The notes under the pieces were generated by a model. That model was given only the letters and a program-made list of their open reading frames with translations. It made no database searches and was not told the DNA's origin. Positions 8,937 to 16,971 of a stretch of DNA of 55,701 nucleotides are shown piece after piece. Source of the stretch: Streptomyces sp. NRRL WC-3618 (GTDB taxonomy: Bacteria; Actinomycetota; Actinomycetes; Streptomycetales; Streptomycetaceae). The position numbers and the translations under genes were made by a program. The first letter of the stretch is position 1. Every line of letters starts with the position of its first letter. Location: NCBI RefSeq assembly GCF_001280005.1, contig NZ_LGDW01000007.1, positions 1-55,701 of the forward strand, in the 5' to 3' direction.

Positions 8937-9952
8937 GCCGGGTTCCTTCCGATGAAGAACTCTCGGAACGGGTCCATGCTGGGTTCGAGGCCGGCGTCGA
9001 GGAGTCCCTTGCGCAGGGCGTGCATCTGGGCGTCGTGGATGCGCTGGGTGGGCTGGCGCAGCGGCCCGCCGTTGTAGCCCTGCAGCCACCCCTGGAATTT
9101 CCATGCCTGCCGGTTGATGAAGGCACCGCCGTTCAGCATGGGAGCAAGGCCGCCCTTGATCTTGCGGGCCGGATGCAGCTGCCAGTAGATGTCGGTGGCG
9201 TCGTCGTACTTGCCCTCGCGCAGCAGCTGCATGACGCGCGGGATCATGGGTCCGAAGTATTCGTGGTCGCTCGTGGCGGACAGCTGGATCGGCATGACCT
9301 GTGCCAGCGGGATGAGCTCGCTCTCGATGGGCACCGAGATGACGACCTCGTCGCCGAAGAGCCGGTGGCACTCGATAGCGCTCTGAATGCTGGGGAAGCC
9401 GCCCTCGGCCTTGATGACCGCGATGTTGGGGCAGTCGTCGATGAGGCGGCGGATGAGCCGCGTCGGGATGTCCGAGGGGTGCACCCGGGGACTGAACCCC
9501 CACAGGAACATCGGGAACAGCATGACCGCGAGGTTCGTGGCGTCGCAGACGGCCTTGGTGTAGTCGTAGATCTCCTGTTCCGACTCCGGGTAGAAGTTCG
9601 GCGGGTAGGACAGGAGCACCAGGTCGGCACCGGCCTCTTCGGCGCCGCGCACCGCCTCGATGTTCTGCTCCAGGGTGCTCCAACTGCCGTGGTGGACCAC
9701 GACGAAGTCGTCGCCCGCCTCATCACGGACGATGCGCAGGAGGTCGAGGTACTCGGGCAGGGTGATGCTGACCTCGGAGACGCCGAGGGTGCCGAGGAAT
9801 CCGTGCTGCTGGGCGAGTCTGATGTCGTGCCTGACGCCCTGCTCGTTGATGCCGCGAAGGTCGGCGGTGAACGACGGGATCGTGCAGTTGACGGCTCCGA
9901 CAAGCTTTTCGCGGGCCCAGTCCCGGGCCTCGGTGCGGGTGTATGCGGGCAT
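8933..9952 (-). CDS. Dihydrodipicolinate synthase (DapA) family aldolase
   Basis: This 339-residue class I aldolase/lyase uses a Schiff-base lysine, seen as Lys181 in NIAVIKAEGG. The TLGVSEVSITLPEYLDLLRIV segment matches the family. The usual DapA tyrosine strand (YNVP type) is replaced by LFPMFLWGF, so it is not a lysine-biosynthesis enzyme. In aromatic degradation, family members such as hydratase-aldolases release pyruvate from ring-cleavage products. It follows the aldehyde dehydrogenase gene after 107 bp and precedes the shortened cyclase with an overlap. Confidence 0.8.
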   Translation of the reverse strand: MPAYTRTEARDWAREKLVGAVNCTIPSFTADLRGINEQGVRHDIRLAQQHGFLGTLGVSEVSITLPEYLDLLRIVRDEAGDDFVVVHHGSWSTLEQNIEAVRGAEEAGADLVLLSYPPNFYPESEQEIYDYTKAVCDATNLAVMLFPMFLWGFSPRVHPSDIPTRLIRRLIDDCPNIAVIKAEGGFPSIQSAIECHRLFGDEVVISVPIESELIPLAQVMPIQLSATSDHEYFGPMIPRVMQLLREGKYDDATDIYWQLHPARKIKGGLAPMLNGGAFINRQAWKFQGWLQGYNGGPLRQPTQRIHDAQMHALRKGLLDAGLEPSMDPFREFFIGRNPA

Positions 9953-10059
9953 GGTCGTCCTTTGCCTCGGTGCGTGGGTGATGGGGGTGGTGACTCAGCG
10001 CCTGGCGGGTTGGTCTCGGCGCGCTCGTCTGTGCTGCGGTGTCCGGCGCGGCAGTCGGC

Positions 10060-11544
10060 TCAGGGCGCGCCGGCGCCTTCCCAGGCGAGGTACTTCATCT
10101 CCAGGTACTCGTCGATGCCGTAGACGGAGCCCTCCCGCCCCAGCCCCGACTGCTTGACGCCGCCGAAGGGGGCGACCTCGTTGGAGATCAGGCCGGTGTT
10201 GATGCCCACCATCCCCGCTTCCAGGGCGGCCGAGACGCGCCAGGTCCGCTCGGCGTCACGGGTGAAGAGGTAGGCGGCCAGACCGTAGTCGGTGTCGTTG
10301 GCCATACGGACGGCCTCGGCCTCGTCGGTGAAGCGGATGAGCGGGGTGAGCGGGCCGAAGGTCTCCTCGCGGGTGACGAGCATGCCCGGGGCCACGTCCG
10401 CCAGCACAGTAGGCTGGAAGAAGAGCCCTCCACGCCGGTGCCGCGAACCGCCGCACAGGATCCTGGCACCCCGGTTCGTGGCGTCGGCGAGATGTTCCTC
10501 GACCTTCGCCACCGCTGCCTCGTCGATGAGTGGTCCCTGCTGCACGCCGTCGTCGAAGCCGTCTCCGACGACAAGGTCCTCGACCCTGCGGGTCAACGCC
10601 TCTGCGAACCGGTCGTAGACTCCCGCCTGCACGTAGACACGGTTGGCGCTGATGCAGGCCTGGCCGGTGTTGCGGTACTTGCTGGCGACGACACCGGCGA
10701 CGGCGGTCTCGACGTCGGCGTCGTCGAAGACGAGCACCGGCGCGTTGCCGCCCAGTTCCATCGAGGTCTTCTTCACCGTCTGGGCGGACTGGGCCAGGAG
10801 CAGCCTGCCGACCTCGGTGGACCCGGTGAAGCTGACCTTGCGGACCAGCGGATTGCCGGTCAGCTCGGGCCCGATCTCGCGCGGGTCGCCGATCACCACG
10901 TTGAGGACCCCGGCCGGTACACCGGCCCGCTCGGCAAGCTCGGCGAGGGCCAGTGCCGTCAAGGGGGTCTGCTCGGCGGGCTTGACGACCATCGTGCAGC
11001 CCGCGGCCAGTGCCGGAGCGGCCTTACGGGTGATCATCGCGGCGGGGAAGTTCCACGGGGTGATGGCCACGCACACCCCGACCGGCTCCTTGAGCACCAG
11101 CACCCTGCGCGATGCCTCCGGTGCCGCGAACACATCGCCGCGGATCCGTTTGGCCTCCTCGGCGAACCACTCGATGAAGGAGGCGGCATAAGCGACTTCC
11201 CCGCGGGCCTCAGCGAGTGGCTTGCCCTCCTCCAGGACGATCAGCCGGGCCAGGTCCTCCGTGTGCTCGGTGACAAGGTCGAACCAGCGCCGCAGCACCT
11301 GTGCGCGCTGTTTGCCCGACCGCGCCCGCCACTCGGGCAGAGCACGATGAGCGGCGCCGACGGCCTCGGCGGTCTGTGCTCTGCCGAGTGCCGGAAGCTC
11401 CGCAATGAGGTCACCGGTCGACGGGTTGCGGACGGTGAGCCGACCGCCGTCGCCGGCTTCCAGCCACTTGCCCTCAACGTAGGCGGCCGTGCGCAGCAGC
11501 GTGGGGTCGGACAGACCGAGTGGAACGGTCGTCTCCATGGTCAT
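10060..11544 (-). CDS. NAD(P)-dependent aldehyde dehydrogenase, succinate-semialdehyde type
   Basis: This 494-residue ALDH of class GabD/SSADH is full length. Catalytic Cys297 lies in NTGQACISANR and the general-base Glu263 in MELGGNAP. The ITPWNFP and GSTEVGRLLL motifs of the cofactor site are present. The gene is 10 bp downstream of the cyclodeaminase-like gene. It would oxidise the aldehyde left after the aldolase step. The substrate could be succinate semialdehyde or an aromatic aldehyde; sequence alone does not decide. Confidence 0.85.
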   Translation of the reverse strand: MTMETTVPLGLSDPTLLRTAAYVEGKWLEAGDGGRLTVRNPSTGDLIAELPALGRAQTAEAVGAAHRALPEWRARSGKQRAQVLRRWFDLVTEHTEDLARLIVLEEGKPLAEARGEVAYAASFIEWFAEEAKRIRGDVFAAPEASRRVLVLKEPVGVCVAITPWNFPAAMITRKAAPALAAGCTMVVKPAEQTPLTALALAELAERAGVPAGVLNVVIGDPREIGPELTGNPLVRKVSFTGSTEVGRLLLAQSAQTVKKTSMELGGNAPVLVFDDADVETAVAGVVASKYRNTGQACISANRVYVQAGVYDRFAEALTRRVEDLVVGDGFDDGVQQGPLIDEAAVAKVEEHLADATNRGARILCGGSRHRRGGLFFQPTVLADVAPGMLVTREETFGPLTPLIRFTDEAEAVRMANDTDYGLAAYLFTRDAERTWRVSAALEAGMVGINTGLISNEVAPFGGVKQSGLGREGSVYGIDEYLEMKYLAWEGAGAP

Positions 11545-11554
11545 GGCGGCTCTC

Positions 11555-12529
11555 TCACTTCTGCACGGGATGAATGGTGGCCGGCATCCGGGTTCCGAGT
11601 CCCAGCCGCTCGGCGTTGCGCGCGCACATGCCGGCGACCGCCAGGTCCTGGGCCGCTGAGCCGACCGACTTGTACAGCGCGATCTGGTTGACGTGGGTGC
11701 GCCCGGGGACGCGCTCGCCGACGAGGTCGGCCAGCGAGCAGATCTCGCCCGCCACGTCGAGACCGGCGGCTCGCGCGGCGATCAGGTCCCCGGTGTCGTC
11801 GAGCACCTCCTCGACCATGTCCGCCACGATCACGTCGGCACGGGCAATGACCTCCGGGTCCACCTCACGCTGCTCGGGCAGGGTGGATCCGATGGACACC
11901 ACGGTCATGCCTGGTCGGAGCCACTTGCCGAGCAGGGTTGGGGTCTCGTCGCGGGACCGGGCGGCGCAGACAACCAGCGTGGCCCCTGCGACGGCCTCCT
12001 CGGCGCTGGCCGCCTGCGTGATCGGCAGGTCGGACAGTTCGGCGACGAATCGGGCTCGGCTCTCCGGTCGTGGGCTGTACACCCGTACGGCCTTGAGGTC
12101 TCGTACGACAGCGAGGGCGCGCACATGGTTCTGCGCTTCGAAACCGGAGCCGATCACGGCGACGGTCAGGGCGCCGGGCGGCGACAGCAGGTCCGCCGCG
12201 ACGGCCGAGGTGGCCGCCGTCCGGTAACCGGTGATGGAGTGGCCGTCGAGCAGGGCCACCAGCTCGGCCGTCCGCTGGTCGAACAGGGGGATGAGGTAGG
12301 AGGCGCGGCGCGTCGGCATCGCGGCCGCGATGATCTTCGCTCCCATCAGTTCGCGTCCGGCCGGTACGCCGGTGAGGGTGCGCAGCCAGCCGTGGTCTCC
12401 GCGGGCCATGCCGCGGGCCGGATAGCGTGCTGCGTCCACGCTCGTCGCGTATGCCTCGCGCACCGCCGAGGTTGCCAGCTCCCAGTCGAAGGCCGCCCGT
12501 ACCGCTGCGTCATCAAGGAAAAGAGTCAC
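11555..12529 (-). CDS. Ornithine cyclodeaminase / mu-crystallin family NAD-dependent oxidoreductase
   Basis: This 324-residue protein has the family Rossmann segment VAVIGSGFEAQNHVRAL near residues 122-138, the GAKIIAAAMP start of the substrate domain, and the STLPEQREVDPEVIARADVIVADMVEEVLDDTGDL stretch. Members are NAD(P)-dependent imine or ketone reductases, or cyclodeaminases. It is odd in an aromatic meta-cleavage operon, where nitrogen chemistry is not expected, and may reduce or hydrate a keto acid intermediate. Spacings of 31 bp upstream and 10 bp downstream place it firmly in the operon. Confidence 0.82.
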   Translation of the reverse strand: MTLFLDDAAVRAAFDWELATSAVREAYATSVDAARYPARGMARGDHGWLRTLTGVPAGRELMGAKIIAAAMPTRRASYLIPLFDQRTAELVALLDGHSITGYRTAATSAVAADLLSPPGALTVAVIGSGFEAQNHVRALAVVRDLKAVRVYSPRPESRARFVAELSDLPITQAASAEEAVAGATLVVCAARSRDETPTLLGKWLRPGMTVVSIGSTLPEQREVDPEVIARADVIVADMVEEVLDDTGDLIAARAAGLDVAGEICSLADLVGERVPGRTHVNQIALYKSVGSAAQDLAVAGMCARNAERLGLGTRMPATIHPVQK

Positions 12530-12560
12530 TTCAGTGGCCTTTGCGGAGGAGGGGGAGGGA

Positions 12561-13493
12561 TCAGATCGGAGAGGGGGTCCACAGACCGCCGTCCGTCTGC
12601 TTGAGCATCACCGGCAGCATGGTCTCGGTCATCGACCCACCGGTCCCCCACTGGTCCTGCGACTGAGGAGAGGTGCTGTCGAAGACGCGGGGCTCCCACG
12701 CCTCCTCGTCCTCGATCGTCTCCAGCTCCGTCGTGTACTCGACGACGTTCTCGTTCGGGTCGAGGAAGTAGGTGAAGGTGTTGTCTCCCGGGCCGTGCCG
12801 GCCTGGCCCCCACAGCGGGCGGTGACCGGCGCGCATCAGACGCCCGGTCCCGCGCATGTACTCGTCGATGCCGCGCATCTCGAAGGAAATGTGATTCAGC
12901 GAGACGCTCGGTGCTCGGGAGATGGCGAGGATGTGATGCTGGGTTCCGCTGCGCATGAAGCACATCAGGTCGCCGAGCCAGTCCGAGAGCCGGAAGCCGA
13001 GGTACGTCTCGTAGAACGCCTTGGTCGCGGCCACATCGGTGGAGTTGATCACCACGTGGCTGAGCTTCTTGGGGACGGATTCGCGTTCCTCGAGCTCCCG
13101 GAAGGGCTTCTGCGCGACGCCGGCGGACACCTCGACGAGTCGGCCGTCGGGGTCGAAGAACCGGACGCCGTAGCCGCCGCCGGGGGTGTCCAGCTTGTCG
13201 GGCTCCCGGTCGAGAGTGATCCCGCCGGCCGCCAGCCGCCGGGCCAGCTCGTCGACTTCTGCGGGAGAGTTCACACCGAAGGCGATGAGGTCCAGTCGCT
13301 TGTCTTGGTCCTGCCGGACGCGAAGGACGTACTGTTCCGGGTCCGCGGGAGTGGCGAAGAAGGTCACACCGCTGTCGTCGGCCACCGGCTGCAGTCCCCA
13401 GATGTTCTTGTAGAACTCCAGAGCCTTGCCGTAGTCGGGCACACCGATACCCACATGCCTGAGATGGGTGATCGGACGGAAGGCTGCGGTCAT
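12561..13493 (-). CDS. Type I extradiol (VOC) dioxygenase, paralog 2; first gene of operon
   Basis: This 310-residue two-domain VOC extradiol dioxygenase carries Fe ligands His146 (KLSHVVINS), His201 (LNHISFEMRG) and Glu252 (NVVEYTTE). It resembles the gene at 4434-5372 throughout, including the DQWGT tail. It is the promoter-proximal gene of the minus-strand operon, read from the region shared with the divergent LysR gene. Two extradiol enzymes in one operon may handle different ring substituents, or one may be a surplus duplicate. The ATG at 13493 starts directly at the conserved HLRHVGIGVPDY segment. Confidence 0.85.
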   Translation of the reverse strand: MTAAFRPITHLRHVGIGVPDYGKALEFYKNIWGLQPVADDSGVTFFATPADPEQYVLRVRQDQDKRLDLIAFGVNSPAEVDELARRLAAGGITLDREPDKLDTPGGGYGVRFFDPDGRLVEVSAGVAQKPFRELEERESVPKKLSHVVINSTDVAATKAFYETYLGFRLSDWLGDLMCFMRSGTQHHILAISRAPSVSLNHISFEMRGIDEYMRGTGRLMRAGHRPLWGPGRHGPGDNTFTYFLDPNENVVEYTTELETIEDEEAWEPRVFDSTSPQSQDQWGTGGSMTETMLPVMLKQTDGGLWTPSPI

Positions 13494-13605
13494 CGTCGAC
13501 TCCTGCTCTTCAGTGACGCCGAACAGATCGCTCGCGTCGCTTTCCCCGCTGCAAGACGCTAGACAGACGCACTCCTCGATACAAACAATCGATAGTGATG
13601 CGTTC

Positions 13606-13624
13606 GGATTGATGACATCAATCC
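13606..13624. promoter_or_regulatory. Candidate LysR-type operator (palindrome)
   Basis: GGATTGAT and ATCAATCC are perfect 8-bp arms around a 3-bp centre, and contain a T-N11-A LysR box (TTGATGACATCAA). The site lies between the divergent first operon gene (13493) and the LysR start (13702). A related sequence in reverse orientation is at 14692-14719 before the dioxygenase gene. The flanking GATGCGT heptamer is shared by both sites. Confidence 0.6.
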
Positions 13625-13701
13625 GTGGTCGGAGTCGACCGTCGAGCCGCGGCAGCCGACTTCTTTCGGCATGCCTTCAGCACAGACAGGAATCCCGGTC
13701 G

Positions 13702-14658
13702 ATGCCCACCACCAATGCGCCCATGGATCTCAACCGGGTGGATCTGAACCTGCTCGTCGCCTTCGACGCCCTGATGGCGGAACGGAGCGTGACCGCGGCG
13801 GCGGCCCGGCTGTCCATCGGACAGTCGGCCATGAGCTCCACGCTGGCTCGGCTCCGCAAGCTCCTGAACGACCCGATCCTCGTCAGGCAGGGGCGGACCA
13901 TGGTTGCCACACCGGTTGCCGAGTCGCTGGTGCAGCCAGTGCAGAAGACGCTGACCGACATCAAGTCACTGCTGTCACAGCGCGACAGCTTCGATCCCGC
14001 GACCGACCACAGGACGTACTCGGTGATGGCGACCAGCTACTCGGCCGTCGCCGTACTGCATCCGCTGTTGGTGCGGCTGCCGACCGAGGCTCCGAACGTG
14101 CGGTTGCGCATCCAGCCCTTCGCGGAGGAGTACGCGGAACAGCTGACCCGCCACCAGATCGACCTCGTCATCATTCCGCGCGAGATGGTGCCCAGCGGGC
14201 CGGACCTGTGCAGTGAGGCCGCGTACACCGACCGCTACATGCTCGCGGTCGACCAGGAGCACCCCGATGTGGGCGAGAGCATCTCGGTCGAGCAGTTCAG
14301 CGAGCTGCCGTACCTCGCGACAAGCCCCGACCGGCGACCCGCCCTGGCCGAACTGCAACTCGATCTGCTCGGCATCCCGCGCCACGTCGAGGTCACCACG
14401 AGTTTCGAACTCGCCCCGTTCCTGATCCGCGGTACCCGGCTCATCACCTTGATCCCCAATCGGCTCGGGCGCCGCATCGCCCCGGCGACAGGCCTGCGGC
14501 TGCTCGAACCTCCCATGGAGCTGCCGTCGGCCACAGAAATGATGGTCTGGACGAAACGCATGGACGACGATCCGGGCCACGCCTGGCTACGGCAGCGCAT
14601 GCACCATTTCGCAGATGCCTACAGCCAGGACACACCGCCCGCCCCGGCAGCCGGCTGA
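13702..14658 (+). CDS. LysR family transcriptional regulator
   Basis: This 318-residue regulator has an N-terminal winged helix (DLNLLVAFDALMAERSVTAAAARLSIGQSAMSSTLARLRKLLNDPILVR, about residues 11-60) and a periplasmic-binding-like effector domain with AVDQEHP and FLIRGTRLITLIPNRL segments. This is the NodD/NahR-like subgroup that responds to aromatic effectors. The ATG at 13702 is used because the family start lies just after it, with a weak AGGAA upstream. The gene stands between the minus-strand cleavage operon and the plus-strand dioxygenase operon and probably controls both. Confidence 0.87.
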   Translation: MPTTNAPMDLNRVDLNLLVAFDALMAERSVTAAAARLSIGQSAMSSTLARLRKLLNDPILVRQGRTMVATPVAESLVQPVQKTLTDIKSLLSQRDSFDPATDHRTYSVMATSYSAVAVLHPLLVRLPTEAPNVRLRIQPFAEEYAEQLTRHQIDLVIIPREMVPSGPDLCSEAAYTDRYMLAVDQEHPDVGESISVEQFSELPYLATSPDRRPALAELQLDLLGIPRHVEVTTSFELAPFLIRGTRLITLIPNRLGRRIAPATGLRLLEPPMELPSATEMMVWTKRMDDDPGHAWLRQRMHHFADAYSQDTPPAPAAG

Positions 14659-14691
14659 GACAGGACCGGTCAGGAGGAGCCTGGCCGCGTT

Positions 14692-14719
14692 CCATCGATT
14701 GGATCAATGCCGACGCATC
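14692..14719 (-). promoter_or_regulatory. Second candidate LysR operator before the dioxygenase operon
   Basis: Read on the minus strand, this stretch has GATGCGT, then CGGCATTGAT, then CCAATCGATGG. It parallels GATGCGT, TCGGATTGAT and the ATCAATC half at 13606-13624. It is in the 179-bp gap between LysR and the dioxygenase alpha gene. The match is imperfect and the assignment is inferred from the shared words and position. Confidence 0.45.
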
Positions 14720-14837
14720 GACAGGAATTGCTTTTCACCATGTGATGACAGCCATAGCCTAACGTCTCGAGCCGCAGGCAGGGCCACGGAATTCCGCTGA
14801 TCGCCCCTGCTGAGCACGACTGAGGCAAGGGAGCCCC

Positions 14838-16220
14838 ATGACTGCCATCTCTCCAGAAACGGCTGATGCCGCTGCCATCCTGGACCGCGTCGAGGCCTCG
14901 CTGAAGAACGATCTCGTCCCGGTGGAAATCTTCAACGACGAGGCGGTGTTCCGCGCCGAGATCGAGCAGATATTCACCAAGTGCTGGGTGTTCGTGGCGC
15001 ACGAGAGCGAGATCCCCAAGGCGGGTGACTTCGTGCAGCGCAGAATCGGCCTCGATCCGGTGATCGTCACGCGCGACGGCAAGGGCGGCATCAATGTGCT
15101 GTCGAGCTACTGCCGTCACAGGGGCACTCAGGTGTGCCAGACCGATGCCGGCAACTCCCGGTTCTTCAAGTGTCCTTACCACGGGTGGACCTACAGCAAC
15201 AATGGCGACCTGGTCGGCACCCCGCACATGCACGACGCCTACGGCGAGCGTCTCGACCCCAAGGCGTGGGGCCTGATACGCGCGCCCCGGGTGGCTACCC
15301 GGCAGGGCTTCGTCTTCGCCTCGCTGGACCCGGACGGACCGTCACTGGACGAGTACCTGGGCGGGGCCGGGTGGATGCTCGACCTGATCGTCGGGCTGGC
15401 ACCCGGCGGCATGCGGGTCGCCGGGCCTCCGGAGCGCTACCGGCTGCACGCCGACTGGAAGACGGCCGCCGAGAACTTCGCGGGCGACGGTTACCACGTC
15501 GACACGCTGCACTGGAGCACGGAAGAGGTCGCGGTCGCCCAGGGGCTGCAGATGACGTGCGAGATCGCGCGCATCTACGAATTCGAGAACGGCCACGCCT
15601 TCGCCGGCCACGCCTGGACCAAGGCAGTCCATCCCGGCTACGTGCTCTGGGGCTACGCGCCGGAAATCACCCAGCACTTCGACCTGTCGGGCCTGGACGA
15701 GGCACAGCTCCACGTAGTCAACCACGAGCCGCCGACGGTCGGAACGATCTTCCCAAACCTCAGCTTCATCCGGCTGAACACCCCATCTGTGTCGAGGGGT
15801 CCTATGTCGGTGATCACCAGCTTCCGGCAGTGGCAGCCGATCGGCCCCGGCGAGATCGAACTGTGGAACTGGCAGTTCGTCTGGGACTTCATGTCGGAGG
15901 ACGAGGCCCGCGACTCCTACGTCAACGGCCAGTTCACCTTCGGCTCGGCAGGCATCTTCGAGCAGGACGACACCGTCGCCTGGGAAGGCGCGCCGCGCGC
16001 CGCCCGCAGTCCGTGGATGCGCAAGGCCGGCATGGAGTTCCACTTCCAGCAGGGCAACAACAGTCAGGTCGACCAGTCGCACGACCCCTCGTGGACCGGC
16101 CCGGGCCGCAAGCGCAACACCGGCTACGGCGAGCACGCGCAGCTTCACTTCTACCGCCACTGGCTGAACGTGATGCGCGGGAACACCGGCGCCGGCACCG
16201 AGGGAGCTGAGTCAGCATGA
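14838..16220 (+). CDS. Aromatic ring-hydroxylating dioxygenase, alpha (catalytic) subunit
   Basis: This 460-residue Rieske oxygenase large subunit binds its [2Fe-2S] cluster with Cys92, His94, Cys112 and His115 (CRHRG and CPYHGW). The mononuclear iron site is Asp217, His220 and His225 in GDGYHVDTLH, with the distal Asp near 377 in FGSAGIFEQDD. It adds O2 across an aromatic ring to give a cis-dihydrodiol. An AAGGGAGC stretch (14826-14833) lies just upstream of the ATG. The stop overlaps the beta-subunit start. A 3Fe-4S ferredoxin partner suggests the actinobacterial phthalate or polycyclic-aromatic type; the substrate is not determined. Confidence 0.9.
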   Translation: MTAISPETADAAAILDRVEASLKNDLVPVEIFNDEAVFRAEIEQIFTKCWVFVAHESEIPKAGDFVQRRIGLDPVIVTRDGKGGINVLSSYCRHRGTQVCQTDAGNSRFFKCPYHGWTYSNNGDLVGTPHMHDAYGERLDPKAWGLIRAPRVATRQGFVFASLDPDGPSLDEYLGGAGWMLDLIVGLAPGGMRVAGPPERYRLHADWKTAAENFAGDGYHVDTLHWSTEEVAVAQGLQMTCEIARIYEFENGHAFAGHAWTKAVHPGYVLWGYAPEITQHFDLSGLDEAQLHVVNHEPPTVGTIFPNLSFIRLNTPSVSRGPMSVITSFRQWQPIGPGEIELWNWQFVWDFMSEDEARDSYVNGQFTFGSAGIFEQDDTVAWEGAPRAARSPWMRKAGMEFHFQQGNNSQVDQSHDPSWTGPGRKRNTGYGEHAQLHFYRHWLNVMRGNTGAGTEGAESA

Positions 16221-16756
16221 GCACGACCGACACCCCCCGCATCGTCCCGCCGGTGAGCGCCAACCCCGAACTTCAGGCCTTGGCCACCCAGTTCCTGGCG
16301 CTGGAGGCCCGGCTACTCGACGAGGGCCGCGAGGAGGAGTGGTACGGACTCCTTGACGACGAACTTCTCTACACCGTGCCGATCCGACAGGCAGCGGAAC
16401 CGCGTTCCCAGGAGATCGACCGCAACGCCTTCCGGGTCCGGGACACCAAGGCCCACGTACGCACGCGCCTGGACCGGCTCAACACCGACCACGCGTACTC
16501 GGAAATACCTCCGTCCCGCACCTTGCGCGTCGTGGGCAGCGTCGAGGTCGAGGAGATCGACCGCCCCGAGGTCATCAAAGTGTCGAGCGCCCTGCTGGTC
16601 TACCGCCAGCGCGGCATCGACCCGCACTTCGATCTCATCCCGTGCAGGCGCTACGACCAGCTCCGACTCACACCGTCGGGCCCACGCCTGCTGTCCCGCG
16701 AAATCGTGCTGACCGAAACGGCGCTGGCCACTCCGAACCTTGGAGTCATCCTGTGA
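16217..16756 (+). CDS. Aromatic ring-hydroxylating dioxygenase, beta subunit
   Basis: This 179-residue small subunit has the NTF2-like fold, with the typical FLALEARLLDEGREEEWYGLLDDELLYTVP opening and the PPSRTLRVVGSVEVEE core. It supports the alpha3beta3 structure and has no known catalytic residues. The ATG at 16217 overlaps the alpha stop by four bases. The stop overlaps the ferredoxin GTG. Length is normal. Confidence 0.88.
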   Translation: MSTTDTPRIVPPVSANPELQALATQFLALEARLLDEGREEEWYGLLDDELLYTVPIRQAAEPRSQEIDRNAFRVRDTKAHVRTRLDRLNTDHAYSEIPPSRTLRVVGSVEVEEIDRPEVIKVSSALLVYRQRGIDPHFDLIPCRRYDQLRLTPSGPRLLSREIVLTETALATPNLGVIL

Positions 16757-16971
16757 GCGACAACCTCTCCGTCTCCCTCGACGGCACCCGCTGCAGGTCC
16801 TACGGCATCTGCGTCAGCGTCATGCCCGACGTCTTCGACACCCCGCCCGGCAGCCCGACGGCTGTTCTCCTGCGCGACACCGTCGACGCCGACGAGCGGG
16901 AGGGCCTCGAAGAGGCCGCCCGCGGCTGCCCCGCACAGGCCATCGCGCTCAACTCGGGACCCAAGCCGTGA
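16753..16971 (+). CDS. [3Fe-4S]-type ferredoxin of the dioxygenase
   Basis: This 72-residue ferredoxin has Cys14 and Cys20 in CRSYGIC and Cys59 in GCPAQA, the three-cysteine pattern of actinobacterial 3Fe-4S ferredoxins that serve P450s and some ring-hydroxylating dioxygenases. It starts at GTG 16753 in a GTGA overlap with the beta gene and ends in a GTGA overlap with the reductase gene. Using a 3Fe-4S rather than a Rieske ferredoxin separates this dioxygenase from the one at 46-49 kb. Confidence 0.88.
   Translation: MSDNLSVSLDGTRCRSYGICVSVMPDVFDTPPGSPTAVLLRDTVDADEREGLEEAARGCPAQAIALNSGPKP

Noticed and set aside
8933..9952. DapA for lysine biosynthesis
   Set aside because: The family lysine is present but the conserved tyrosine strand differs and the gene is embedded in an aromatic catabolic operon.
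10039..11691. 550-codon plus-strand open frame opposite the aldehyde dehydrogenase
   Set aside because: The minus strand has a full-length ALDH with catalytic Cys and Glu; the plus frame is only the G/C-biased antisense reading.
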